Origin: Thermothelomyces thermophilus ATCC 42464
Lineage: Eukaryota; Ascomycota; Sordariomycetes; Sordariales; Chaetomiaceae
Assembly (NCBI RefSeq): GCF_000226095.1
Contig: NC_016478.1
Coordinates: 1,416,001-1,480,000, forward strand
Length of the DNA stretch: 64,000 bases
Reading direction: 5' to 3'
Shown here: positions 10,756-20,557 of the stretch, one piece after another
Layout: each line of letters begins with the position of its first letter
Position numbering within the stretch: the first letter of the stretch is position 1
Program-made: the position numbers and the translations under genes
The notes under the pieces: model-generated
The model's input: the letters and a program-made list of their open reading frames with translations, nothing else
The model's database searches: none
Told to the model about the DNA's origin: nothing

Positions 10756-11606
10756 GTTAGATAAGCCCTGTGGATCCTGGCAAACGGACTGGCAAACGGA
10801 GGGTTCTTTGTTCTACCCTCTATTTATATAGAGCCACAGGGCCAGCAAACGTAGGAAGGAGACATCGCACTTTTGAACTATTTTGAACTTACTAACTTTC
10901 TTCCATCTATTGGAACCATCTTCCATCAGGGCCCCAGCTGCGAAAATCTGGTTCTGAGAAATGCTGCCAGTGGCCACATGTGAGGTGCATGATAACGGCC
11001 GTGTCGATTTGTCCTTGGGTGATTGGGTAACATGCAAATTTTCAGCCTGGGCGCTGCAAATATATGTACAATCGCACTCTGCCACACTGAGCCCTTGTTG
11101 CCCAAGCCACTCACATTGGCGCTCGCTCTCAGGAGCGAATGGCGAGATAGGGAGGGTTAAGTAGGAGAAGATGTGCATGATTCATCATTGGGCGTGCCCA
11201 GGTGCAGAAGCATATGGAATGTCAATCCAGCAGTAGGGGTGGACCTGCTTGGGTAAGGAGCGATAGGCCGGTCTGGCTGCCTTGTGCAACAACGCGCACC
11301 AGCGAGCTCGGACACGTCGTTGAGCAGCCTTTTTGAGGCCTACGCGTCTGCAGGAGGCCGAGTGAGTGACCGTCACCCCTCACGAGTCAGAAAGCAAACG
11401 AGGAACCTTGAGACAAAGGAAGACATATTATAAATAATAAAGGCGACCAAGGGACGGCGGATCTAGGTGTTCAGCATTGACTCCTTCTTCTCTCATGCGA
11501 GGCCATCGATTTTAGCACACTCATTCTTAAGTCTAAGTGAAGTCGACACAACTCACAACTGCCTTGGTTATCTTACCTGACCTAATTAAACCCCCAATTC
11601 GCTAAC
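10756..11606. other. Intergenic region with no gene seen
   Basis: About 850 bp upstream of the P450-like gene. It contains a small perfect palindrome ctctat-ttat-atagag near 10818-10833. Short frames here show no recognisable domain. Confidence 0.45.
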
Positions 11607-13056
11607 ATGCCGATAATCTCCCTGGGTGCCATGTTGATACTTGCAGGCCCCCTATGCTTATTCATTATCCCACTCCTCTTCCAGAAATGGCGAGCCTGGC
11701 GACTCGATGAATGGGTCCACGAACAACTGCGTGTGGCAGACTTCCGCTATGCCGGAAACATAAGGCTGGAAGAGCGTTTGCGTCTGCGGGCAACCGAGAA
11801 CCGCCGGCTGAGGGCGGCATTCGGCATCGACAATTCCCTGACAACAACGTCCCCCTCTGACCACAGGGCCTTCCTCAAGAGAGCCTCCTGGCTGCTGAAA
11901 CGAGGGGATCGCAGCTGGGAGCAACTGTATAGAACCGCCGAGGACTTTCTTGGTGCCGAGGTCAGAGCTGCCGTCAAGGAAGGGAGATACGGCCTCCATC
12001 TCGCCGAGTCCGTACGCTGCATGGTCCTCGCGGTGGTGCTCTTCGACAATTTTGGCATCGAGCCGGCGAGCATCCCTCGTGCTCATCTCGTCACCATCAC
12101 CAGGGAGATCAACGAGCAGTGGCTACGCTCCAAGCGTGACCCCGTCGGCGTCGCTCCATCGTCGCTTCTCTACTCAACCATCGAATCGCTAAACGTCATG
12201 TCCCCGTTCGCGAATACCGAGTCGGTCGTGCTGTCGGCCCCCGAGGTCCTCAGCCTGCTCATGCCGCAGTACGAAACCCTCTGGCGCGTGGTCCTCCTCA
12301 CATTTGTCACAGCATACCACCACCAGCCGGACGCATACCCTGACGCCGTGCAAAGAACAGCCGACGTCCCGGCCTGCTTGGGCCACCCCGCCAAGGAGAA
12401 GGAAGCTCTCAAGCTAGCCAAGGTACTACTACCCCCCCCCCCCCCCCCCACCCGCGGCCCCTATTTCTCCCCCCAGCGTAAACGGGAAACTAACCATTCC
12501 ACCTCCGCTCCCCCTTCACCCCTTCCAAACAACACAGGAGGGCCTGCGACTTTACCCCTCCAACAAACACCTCTACCGCGCGGCCCCTTCGTGCCTCGCG
12601 AACCCGGAAGGGAGCACGAACCGCCGGGGCCCCGCCCGGGCAGCCGACATCTCGGCGCTGCACCGACACCCTTCCATCTGGGGAGGGGGCGCCGGCGGCG
12701 GCGGCGGCGCGCTGGCCTTCCGTCCCGCGCGCTTCGACGACGGCGCCCTGACCGACCTGCAGCGCCGCGCCTACGCGCCCTTCTCGCGCCCGCCGCACCG
12801 GTGTCCCGCCGCCGGGTCGTCGTCGTCGTCGTCGTCGACAGCGGCAGAAGCCGGCAAGAACTCGTTTGGCGAGCGCATGATCGTCGTCCTGGTCGTCGCG
12901 CTCGGGCGGGCGCTCGGGAGGGACAAGGGGAGGGTTGTCTTGGGAGAGGAGAAGGGAGGAGAGGGCGGAGTCGGTGAGCCGAGTTTGTTCGTGGGAAGGG
13001 AGCCTCTGCCTACGGGGAGAGACGAGATGGAAGGGTGGGTCTGGGTGTGGTATTAA
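11607..13056 (+). CDS. Short cytochrome P450-like protein with altered haem loop
   Basis: Exons 11607-12422 and 12538-13056; the 115-nt intron starts GTACTACTA and carries a run of about 18 C and a CTAAC branch. Frames close to 444 aa. Residues 1-25 form an N-terminal membrane anchor. The second exon opens with EGLRLYPSNKHLYR, equivalent to the K-helix ExxR of P450s, then a His-Pro-Ser-Ile-Trp stretch, FRPARF (PERF-like) and FSRPPHRCPA, which aligns with the haem loop FxxGxRxCxG. The proximal Cys is kept, but the first Gly is Pro, the Arg is His and the last Gly is Ala. No I-helix AGxxT oxygen motif is visible, and the protein is about 50-80 residues shorter than usual P450s. A 9-Ser run follows the haem loop. 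It may be a non-catalytic or divergent haem-thiolate protein. Confidence 0.7.
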
Positions 13057-13466
13057 TTAATTATGGGCAAAGGGATGCGTGAAGGAGCTTGGTTGGAACC
13101 GAGCTGCCAGCAGAGCGAACGGTGTTATTAATTACCTAGGTATTACTTAATTAGGTAATTAGGTAGGGACTCTGGAGCGGAGGGATGGGGCAAGAATGTT
13201 AATTAATTGGTAGTTGGTTGAGAATTAATTACCAGGGCAATCAGTAAGAGGGCTGCTTCAACCGCTAAGAAAGTAATGGAGCGCAACGGTGGAGTATCGT
13301 AAATATCCCAAATGCCTCGTCTTCAAAAACGTTCGTATGTGAGCAGGTGTTTGAAAAGGCAGGAAGAGCGTGAGAGAGCTGGAGGAAAAGCGGAGAGAAT
13401 GACCTTTTCATGGCTGGCAAAAAGAGAATACATAAGTTCAAGTTTTCGAGTGCAGCCCCCGCCAAA
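13057..13466. other. AT-rich spacer with repeated ttaatta words
   Basis: The spacer between the P450-like gene and tRNA-His has many overlapping ttaatta, taattag and cctaggta words (13050-13240), a marked shift in composition from the GC-rich coding DNA around it. No gene was recognised. Confidence 0.55.
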
Positions 13467-13558
13467 GGGTGACTAGTCTAGTGGTCAGGACGCTTCGTTG
13501 TGGCTTTCGTGTCATATGCGAACCCGAAGAAACCCCGGTTCGATTCCGGGGTCGCCCA
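13467..13558 (+). tRNA. tRNA-His (anticodon GTG) with intron
   Basis: The arms pair: acceptor GGGTGAC/GTCGCCC (one G-T), anticodon stem CTTCG/CGAAG, T stem CCCGG/CCGGG flanked by a further C-G, loop TTCGATT, discriminator A. The anticodon GTG is at 13500-13502 and a 20-nt intron (13504-13523) follows base 37. Yeast tRNA-His lacks an intron, so the interrupted form is a lineage feature. Confidence 0.9.
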
Positions 13559-13619
13559 CTCTTTAGCATGCAGCTCCTTTTTTTGCCCATAAAAGTTCCG
13601 TGTCTGCTCAGGAGGGTCG

Positions 13620-14250
13620 AGAACTGGTAGCTATAAGGACAAAAAACCGTACCCTTTGAACAACGAAGACCAAAAGCTGTCGTTGATGTAAGGAGGGCGA
13701 GAACGTGAATCTGGATTTGTTACGTGGGCCTATTGGTCCGAGCACTCTAGGCAGCCATACCTCCAACCTCCATTTCCATATGTAGAGACAGAGCGCACAG
13801 ACAGACTACGCCCACGCCGCTATAGAGAGGTTGCCGACCTTTACACCCTTGATCCTCCAGCACAGCCACTACAAACCCACGAGGGACTAACCAAGGCAAA
13901 AAGCTCTCTGCTAACACAGGCTCGCATGGGGGCGATTGGTATAAGAGGTTTCCTCTTCGTAAGACAGGTCCCTAAGGTGCCTACGCCGCTCTACCGCTAT
14001 AGGGAGGCCCTAGAGACGGTGGTCTACCTAGTGCTTAGATGCCAGGACAGGGAATTCACGAGTGGTAAACCTAGACCTCAGCTAAGGGATAGGCACGCCC
14101 TATTTGAGGCGCTGGAAACCGCCAAGACGCAGCGAGGATAATCACCTGGCTCATGAGCCTCGGAAGGCTGAAAGAGTACAGGCTCGCATTAGAACTAGAA
14201 CGGGAGAACGCGGACGAGGACACTGGGGAAGACGAGGGGACCGGTAGCTG
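13620..14250 (+). mobile_element. 3' relic of a Tad-type LINE (non-LTR retrotransposon)
   Basis: Plus-strand frames in this stretch read as the end of a fungal LINE ORF2. Upstream pieces resemble the end of the RNase H region (WAYWSEHSRQPYLQPPFPY near 13740). Then comes the typical tail ARMGAIGIRGFLFVRQVPKV, PLYRYREALETVVYLVLRC (normally a C-x-C...H...C zinc knuckle), and the closing motif LGRLKEYRLALELE near 14165, ending about 14248. The pieces are in more than one frame and several cysteines of the knuckle are changed to Tyr, as expected after C-to-T type mutation (RIP). The 5' end and reverse transcriptase are missing. No poly-A tail or target-site duplication was clear. Old, dead fragment. 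Confidence 0.65.
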
Positions 14251-14281
14251 ACTAATGACCTGAAATCCACACCAGGCTTAA

Positions 14282-15213
14282 TTAGTCCTCCGGTATACGA
14301 TTAAAACTCGTGTACTTACAGCCCCCGGCTGTTATTTTCTGCAATGTTTGTTCCATCACTCCTCGTACCAACAAGTCCAGTTGTTTCCCGCCGGTCCATT
14401 CTCCATCTTCTATAGCTTTGTCTAGTTTCGCCTCCCAAAACCCACCCCTGCGATAGATACTATCTTGCTTAACCCACTTCCACACAGGGAGGAGGCCATC
14501 TAGGAAGACCTGTGTTGGGCTGTTGCTGAATACAGGAAAGGAGAAGAATCGTACAAAGTCTCCTCGACTGGGCATGGCAAGCTGCCCTATCAGATCCGTA
14601 AGTAATTCGGGTGCGGGTTCTGGATTGGGGGGCGTCGCGGTTGCCGCTAGGTAATCAGAGAGCATTTTTGAGAGGTCAAGGTCGTTTGCCAAAAAGAAAG
14701 TACCCAAGGATTTGAAGCCTCTAATCGCGGATAGAACTTCTGGCGACATGAAAGTTGTCATCTTTGCGCAGACCGTTGGAGGATACCAGTGGAATAGCGT
14801 AACAGGAACTGGGCCGCCTTGGTCAGTTTCAACCGCGGCCGCGAGGATCTCGTGGCGGTGAGAGCAGGTTCTCAAATCGTAGCCTGGGGCCGAGTCGTTT
14901 GAGGCCGGCTGTTATACGTTGTCAGCGTGGAAATTCAGGCAACGTACTCGGCAGCGAAAGCAGTGGTGTTCGCCAATCCGCTAATTACATGTTTCGACAT
15001 GCCTGCTCGCGTTAAGACCTGGCAATTGTTGCCATCACGAAAGGTATTCCGCTACAAAAAGCTAGCAGAATACGAACAGGCATATTAGCGAGTAAAGTTC
15101 CTGATAGGCCTTAGGGGTGATGAAATTTGGAACAGATTGGCAAAGACCACCGCTTCCCTGTGAAGGTCGGACGTGACTCGAGCCTAGGGACATACTTGGT
15201 TGTGGTCGGTCAT
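14282..15213 (-). CDS. Orphan protein, about 200-240 aa, possibly decayed
   Basis: The main open exon is 14282-14908: a compact globular-looking sequence with WYPPTVCAKM, a central acidic-to-hydrophobic stretch, FVRFFSFPVF, VWKWVKQDSIYRRGGFW and LVRGVMEQTLQKITAGGC, ending in a TAA near 14282. It has no in-frame ATG at its left end. Upstream, ATG 15213 followed by a GTATGT donor at 15195, then exon 14948-15051 (RNTFRDGNNCQVLTRAG...) make a coherent N-terminus. The last junction (donor GTACGT at 14947, acceptor 14909, only 39 nt) leaves the frame out by one, so either the gene is broken or my last intron is wrong. I do not recognise the family. Confidence 0.4.
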
Positions 15214-15479
15214 GTTGAACGATGAATATATTCAATCTTTCGGGCGAGAAGTAGCAGATATCGATGGTGCGCTCAGGGTGTAATCAGCTGATATAGCAGT
15301 AGAGAAAGAGTCAACCTGGACAACGAAGGGGAAATCGCATCGTTTGAACTGTGCTCGTGGAGGAAAATCGGCAAGAGCGGCAGAATTGGCCTGGTAAGAC
15401 AAACCCCAAGCAGGAGGATGTATAGCGGGGTACTCGGTGATTGGTTTACCGCGTGCCCCGCGTGCAAGCTGCACCCTAA

Positions 15480-15980
15480 CGCGCACTGTTCCACCCTTCC
15501 GATGAACTCAGCTTTATCTCATATGTCACGGGAGATATAGGGGTCCGTAACTCATCTGCAGCGACTGGTGGTGTATGGAGCTCGAAGACTGGGCGCAAGG
15601 TCTGCACTTCAAGACCGGTTTGGTGTAGGGGACAATGGGTTCCGCACCCAACAGATAGTGCCATCCTCCTTTTCGTTGACAGATCCGACTGCGCCATTCG
15701 AGCATACAGGTGGGACTCGCTGGTTGAGGTCGACTTGTCAACCGGCGACGCTATCGAGGGACCTGAGCATACCTACACTTCTGAAATTTGTGTGGGCCGA
15801 ATTAACCCAGCTGTCACGGTCGGTGACCGACATGTGGTCTTCGAAGGCACGTGGGCCGTTGACACCCAGGTCAACTTCATCGTCTGGAGGAGGACGATGG
15901 TTGTCGACCTTGAGCACCCAACGGAACGCACGGAACCAGTGAAAGACACGGCTCAGCTTGCTAGCCGCTTCATCGGATAG
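15480..15980 (+). other. Long open frame without start codon, unknown protein fragment
   Basis: This 501-nt plus-strand frame is open from just after a TAA (15477-15479) to a TAG (15978-15980) but has no early ATG. The translation looks protein-like, with SDELSFISYVTGDIGVRN, DSAILLFVDRSDCAIRAYRW, LVEVDLSTGDAIEGPEHTY and VGDRHVVFEGTWAVD. Its alternating strand pattern and final VKDTAQLASRFIG recall the C-terminal beta-rich region of some fungal F-box proteins, but I cannot assign it. It may be a remnant exon or the 3' part of a spliced gene whose start I did not find. Confidence 0.35.
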
Positions 15981-16332
15981 CAAAGTAGTGTTCACGTCGT
16001 CACGTTTTGTAGAAGGCGATACGCTAAGGAATGACCTTGCTAATAATAATGCGATGTTTACGACATCAACAGGCAACCTGGACGACAGATTAGGATCTTA
16101 TTAATATCAAATAGGATACTCCAAGACTGGTTTCAGCGTGGCTAGCCTGAATGAGATAGTCGGCCACCAGAATGTTTCCTGTGCAGGTCGAATGCTTCAA
16201 ACAGTCGAGCGTATATCTCTCGGCGGAAAAGAAAAAGATAATTACCACTTCGAACAACGCCCCCCTTTTCGGTTTCATGCCATCCATGTCCCGAATCCAT
16301 TATACACCAGTAGGCTAAAATATGATCGGTAG
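15981..16332. other. Spacer with no gene seen
   Basis: About 350 bp, moderately AT-rich. No exon, tRNA or repeat was recognised. Confidence 0.4.
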
Positions 16333-16610
16333 TTAATTATCACACACCCATTGCCGCCATCCCTCGACGCTCAGCCGCCTATTCAATGAGCTCACATCAA
16401 ACACGAAGGAAAGAAAGGCTACAGTTTGAAAGCCATCGCGTACCATCATCTTGATAGCGGTGACAGAGTTTAGCGTAATTAAGGTAAATAAACCGACAAC
16501 AATCCAAAAAAGGCCAATTGTCACGGGCAGGATGAACTCACGTTCCGGGATTGGCAAGATATGTCCGCCAGGCGGCTTAAGCAAGAAGATGAACCCTCTC
16601 TGAGGGGCGA
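16333..16610 (-). other. Open frame with one hydrophobic segment, unassigned
   Basis: This minus-strand frame reads FIFLLKPPGGHILPIPEREF then FILPVTIGLFWIVVGLFTLI, ending at a stop at 16333. A possible donor GTGAGT inside the frame (about 16541-16546) and an upstream open piece (TTLNWPHICCPNSSVPIP near 16690-16735, minus strand) suggest it could be part of a spliced transcript, but no start or consistent splicing was found. It lies just 3' of the DUF3716 gene and could be its 3' UTR. Confidence 0.25.
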
Positions 16611-16824
16611 GTGTAGGGACAACAGTTCCGGGCTGCTCCCTCCTGGGAACCTTCCTTGGTTAATCACGTTGCTCCCCACTAGGAATCGGGACGCTGGAGT
16701 TCGGGCAGCAGATGTGCGGCCAGTTGAGCGTCGTCGTAGCTGTTAAAACACCCGTCAGTACATCATACTCTCACACCCGATGCCACGCATTAAAGAGAGA
16801 ACGGCTGCCGCTGCCGGGTTGGAC

Positions 16825-18039
16825 CTACTCGGCGTCGCCGTCCTCGGCCGACTCGGAACCGTGGTGGAGATCCGGGTGCGCGGACGGATCGCCGCCGCCT
16901 GTGGTGGAGGAGGTAGAGGAGGAGGAAGAAGAGGAGGAATGTGCCGTCGGCGCCTGGCCGTCTTCCCCGGTGCCGTTGTCGAGGGATACTGGCGCCATGT
17001 CCGCCTCGGGTTGGAGCTTCTGCTGCGGCGGCAGTGGTGGTGGCGGCACCGCCGCCGGTGGTTCCTGTAGCGGTGATACTACTGGCTCGTCACGCAACCG
17101 TGGGTCCAGCGGAGGGTCCTCCTGGCCTTCATCGGCAGTAGTGAGCACGCCGGGGTCCTCGCCACCGAGCTTCTCGGTCTTGGGGGGGGGACCAACACCG
17201 GCTGCGGTCGGCGCCGGCGGGGGCGCGAGCTGCTCCTTGGCCTTGCGTTTCCTGTTTGGCTTGGGCCCGGTGTAGAGCGAGCAGGCGGAGGTGTTGTCGA
17301 ACCACTTGCAGTTCGAACAGCTGTTGTGGTAGCTCCCCGGCAGGACGCGGCAGGTCAGGAAGGGGCCCAGGGCGCCCTTGGCGCGCTTCTCGGCGCACTG
17401 GACGCACGAGACGGCGGCGTCCTGGCCGCGCGAGTGGATCAGCAGGCCGTTGACGTAGCTCGGGCGCTGCGAGGCGATGTGCTTGGCCGTGATCCAGCCC
17501 TGGACGAAGAGGATGGTCTCGCGGCTGGGCATGCGGAAGATGTTGCGCTGCGTCTCGTGCACGAGGGACTGCTCCGTCAGGGCGTCCCGGATCCTGATGG
17601 AGATGACGGGCACGGCCCGGTCCGTCTTGGAGGAGTTCCACGCCTGCACCAGCGGGTTATCCTCGTAGTCGGCATCGCGCACCGTGGTGTTGGGACGCCC
17701 GGGGGGACGACCGCGCCGCTTCTTAGGGAAGGAGGATGGCAGGGGTGACGGGGCGCCGGGGGAGGCGACCGAGGAGGTGGTGGCGGGGTCGGACGTGGAG
17801 GAGGGATTGGGCTTTTGCCGCCCGTCAAGGAGCGGCTGGTCGGCCTGCTCAGGTTGGCGGGAAAGTAGCCCATCACCCTGTTGTTGCCCATGAGAGTGGC
17901 CATATCGTTGCCGTTCCTCTAGTGAGTGTTGCCCGGGCAGAGCGGCCATGTCTTCTTCTTGTTCCGGTGTGAGGCCCCCGACCACCGCAGGGGCCTCGGT
18001 TCCGATGGCATCGCCCATCGCCCCCGGGGACTCTGCCAT
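16825..18039 (-). CDS. DUF3716-type AT-hook protein
   Basis: Single exon, 404 aa from ATG 18039; a GTG 12 bases upstream extends the frame but is not a likely start. Residues 1-100 are Gln/Ser/Pro-rich. KKRRGRPPGRPN at about 106-117 is an AT-hook that binds the minor groove of AT-rich DNA. A Cys-containing domain follows: ILFVQGWITAKHIASQRPSY, SCVQCAEKR, CRVLPGSYHNSCSNCKW and ACSLY, the pattern of the fungal-specific DUF3716 domain, probably a zinc-binding fold (residues about 170-255). The C-terminal 140 residues are Pro- and Ser-rich and acidic. Function in this family is unknown; an AT-hook plus basic patch (KPNRKRKAK) argues for a nuclear, chromatin-associated role. It shares a 526-bp upstream region with the divergently read syntaxin-8 gene. 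Confidence 0.8.
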   Translation of the reverse strand: MAESPGAMGDAIGTEAPAVVGGLTPEQEEDMAALPGQHSLEERQRYGHSHGQQQGDGLLSRQPEQADQPLLDGRQKPNPSSTSDPATTSSVASPGAPSPLPSSFPKKRRGRPPGRPNTTVRDADYEDNPLVQAWNSSKTDRAVPVISIRIRDALTEQSLVHETQRNIFRMPSRETILFVQGWITAKHIASQRPSYVNGLLIHSRGQDAAVSCVQCAEKRAKGALGPFLTCRVLPGSYHNSCSNCKWFDNTSACSLYTGPKPNRKRKAKEQLAPPPAPTAAGVGPPPKTEKLGGEDPGVLTTADEGQEDPPLDPRLRDEPVVSPLQEPPAAVPPPPLPPQQKLQPEADMAPVSLDNGTGEDGQAPTAHSSSSSSSSTSSTTGGGDPSAHPDLHHGSESAEDGDAE

Positions 18040-18565
18040 CTCGAAATCCACCTTGTACCACCCCCCGTTTACTATGTATGATTGATATTCTGATGAAATG
18101 ATGGATGTTGAAACCGCTACAAGAAAGCGCGGCCGCGGCTGGGTGATGAGCGTTTATTTTGTAGTCCTGTTGAGATCGTTGGTTTGGATTGGAGGGTTGG
18201 GAGGATGAGTGGAGCGAGTGCACAGTCCAGACAGACTTGCCAAGAAGCAGTTGCGAATTGCCTTGGCCTGCTGCGGAGTGAGGCTTCCGCTGCGCTGATG
18301 AAGGCACCCCGGCCCCGTATGTGTAATCCGTACATACAGTACAGTACGGAGTACATACACGACGTAATGTGGCATCTGCCGGGAAACCAAGGCGCACTGC
18401 ACCATCTTGCTTCGGCCAACCGAAACCACCCGTCCTGCCGTTTCCAAGCCACAACCCCCCCCCCCTTCCTTCCCTCCTCTTCCCTTGCAGAGAGCAACGC
18501 CTTTTGCGATCGTTTGACCGACCCTCTCTTTATAGCTCCGGTTCGACCCTCGCGCGACCGGCACC
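18040..18565. promoter_or_regulatory. Bidirectional upstream region of DUF3716 gene and SYN8
   Basis: The two start codons point away from each other across 526 bp. It contains a dense block of the GTACGGAGTAC/TCCGTAC palindromes (18321-18362) and a pyrimidine tract (18450-18490) just upstream of SYN8, a usual feature of fungal promoters. No mapped transcription start is available. Confidence 0.5.
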
Positions 18566-19599
18566 ATGTCGAACCCCAACGCGCTCCTCCTGCTCGCCGA
18601 CCACATCAAACTGTCGCTCCTCGAGCAGAAGCGCGCAAAGGCGCTCAATCTCCGGCGGGACTCGCAAGACGGGCACATCTCTCGCTCGCTCGACCACTTC
18701 AGGGAGGGCTTGGAATCGCTCGAGAAAGAGCAATGGCGACTTGAAGAAGCAGGCGATGAATCGTACGACGCCCTTCCCTGCAGCATCGAAATTATTCAAC
18801 TTTCCCATCCACCTGACAGTCTGTTCTTAGCAAAGCGTCCTCCCTCCGAGATACCCTCTCTTCGCTGCGCAAGCAATACGACGATCTCTCCTCCCAGTTC
18901 AGCGGCAACGCTTCCGCCACATCCTCCGCCACCCTAACCCACCCCAACGACCCCTCGCTAGCAGCCGACTTTGCCCACGCCCAATCGGCCCACGCCGAAC
19001 ACCCACCAGCACTAGCTTCAGCATCAGCTATTCCTGAATCATCATCGTCACCACCACCGCCGCAAGCAGGCGCCACCACCACCATCACCACCACCTACAA
19101 CAACCACCCCGCTCCCGCCAAGAAGGCGGTCCGCTTCTCCTCCCCCGCGACGGACCTCGAGTCCCAAACCACCACCCGCCCGGGCATCGGCACCGCCAAC
19201 AACCCGCTCTTCCCCTACCGCGACGAGCCAGACGACGACGACGACGACACGGCCGGGTACGCGGCGCACATCGCGGCGCAGGGGCTGTCCAACGCGCAGA
19301 TCCACGCGTACCACCAGCAGATCCTGTCGGAGCAGGACGCGCAGCTGGAGACGCTGAGCGCCTCCATCGCGCGGCAGCGCCAGCTGTCGATGCAGATCGG
19401 CGACGAGCTCGAGGACCAGGTCCTGCTGCTGGACGAGAGCGAGCGCGCCGCCGAGCGCCAGGCCGGCGCCCTCGGCCGCGCCCGCCGCCAGGTCGGCCGC
19501 ATCGCTAGGAACGCCGCCGAGAGCGGCGAGGGCAGGCAGCTCACCGCCATCGTCGTCCTCATCATCGTCTTGGTCTTGTTGATTATCATTCTCAAATGA
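18566..19599 (+). CDS. SYN8: Syntaxin 8-type SNARE
   Basis: Exons 18566-18762 and 18831-19599 (intron 68 nt, acceptor TTCTTAG); frames close to 321 aa. A Qc-SNARE of endosomal/vacuolar fusion, anchored by its tail in the membrane. The N-terminal helical part (LLLLADHIKLSLLEQKRAK) is followed by a Ser/His/Pro-rich linker (residues about 100-190). The SNARE coiled coil runs at about 225-285, including SASIARQRQLSMQIGDELED, then an Arg-rich stretch and a 19-residue hydrophobic tail (TAIVVLIIVLVLLIIILK) that ends the protein with a single Lys, as in tail-anchored SNAREs. The arrangement matches fungal Syn8 homologues. The linker is longer than in yeast. No regulation can be read. Confidence 0.87.
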
Positions 19600-20032
19600 G
19601 GGGAATTTCGCGGCCGGCAGGACGGGACGGGACGGTCCGCCTGGCTCCGAGCCCAGGAGCCGCCCGGCTGCCCGACCTTTTCCAAGAGCTGCTATTCATT
19701 GCTCAATGCATAAGAGCCGAACCTACACAGGGATAATAATGGCGGGAGGGTTGGATGTTTGACAATGGCAGGGCTGTGATTCTCACATTCTAAGGCGTTT
19801 TCATCATGGAGGGTTTGGCGTTTCGGTAGTTAACTGTTGGCTTGCTGGCCGTGTCTTATTCCCCCTCGGTATGCGAACTGATTTCCACCGTTTCTATGCA
19901 CTCCGGTATGAAGAGAACCGTGGGCTTCTTTCTGCGGGCGACGCGAATTCCACTTTGTGATTATCACGGCATGGGAATAGAGCGCTCTTCATAAGTTACC
20001 GCTGGAACAGCCTAGCTCAACAATCCCAGCAA
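19600..20032. other. SYN8 3' region
   Basis: About 430 bp, presumably the SYN8 3' UTR and spacer to tRNA-Ile. No gene was seen. Confidence 0.45.
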
Positions 20033-20128
20033 GCCCGGTTAGCTCAGCTGGTTAGAGCGTCGTACTAATACCGGTTCCCACCTGTATATGGTATGCGAAG
20101 GTCAACAGTTCAATCCTGTTACTGGGCA
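20033..20128 (+). tRNA. tRNA-Ile (anticodon AAT) with intron
   Basis: Acceptor GCCCGGT/ACTGGGC (one G-T), D arm GCTC...GAGC, anticodon stem TCGTA/TGCGA with anticodon AAT at 20067-20069, T stem AACAG/CTGTT with loop TTCAATC, discriminator A. A 22-nt intron (20071-20092) follows base 37. Confidence 0.9.
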
Positions 20129-20557
20129 TTTCCTTTTGCTTTTTTTCACCAACCCCACCCTTGTTCTAATCGTATTTTTTTGCTCCGTTTCCGACGCCTC
20201 TTGTTCATCCCAACATGAGTGTCAGAAGACGAGGAGTGGAAGCACGGTGTTGTTGCTCACGCACAAAGACCAAGGCCACATTTGGGGTCAGTGAGCTAAG
20301 GTATGCAGTCAATTTATATATGTAGGTGCATCAACTTTGGATCCCTTACTGTTCATCCACCCGACACCTCCTCAGCCCAGGCCAAGCAACGCTGTACATA
20401 CCAAGGGTGTTTGCCTACTTCATTGCACCTCAGCTCGGTCCCTGGCCTTTTCCTCTTCTCCTCTCTCCAGCAGCTCCGAATATGCAAGCTTGAGCAAGTG
20501 GCTTGTCTCCTCGAGCAATCCTCCCTGGTGATCAGTGACGTCGGTTTCAGGCCAACC
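20129..20557. other. Spacer between tRNA-Ile and APC/C activator 3' end
   Basis: About 430 bp, T-rich just after the tRNA (a ttgctttttttc tract near 20135 could end Pol III transcription). No gene was seen. Confidence 0.45.

Noticed and set aside
7868-16610. Secondary-metabolite cluster around the P450-like, acetyltransferase and MFS genes
   Set aside because: No backbone synthase is present, the P450-like protein is aberrant, and the genes are separated by tRNAs and relics.
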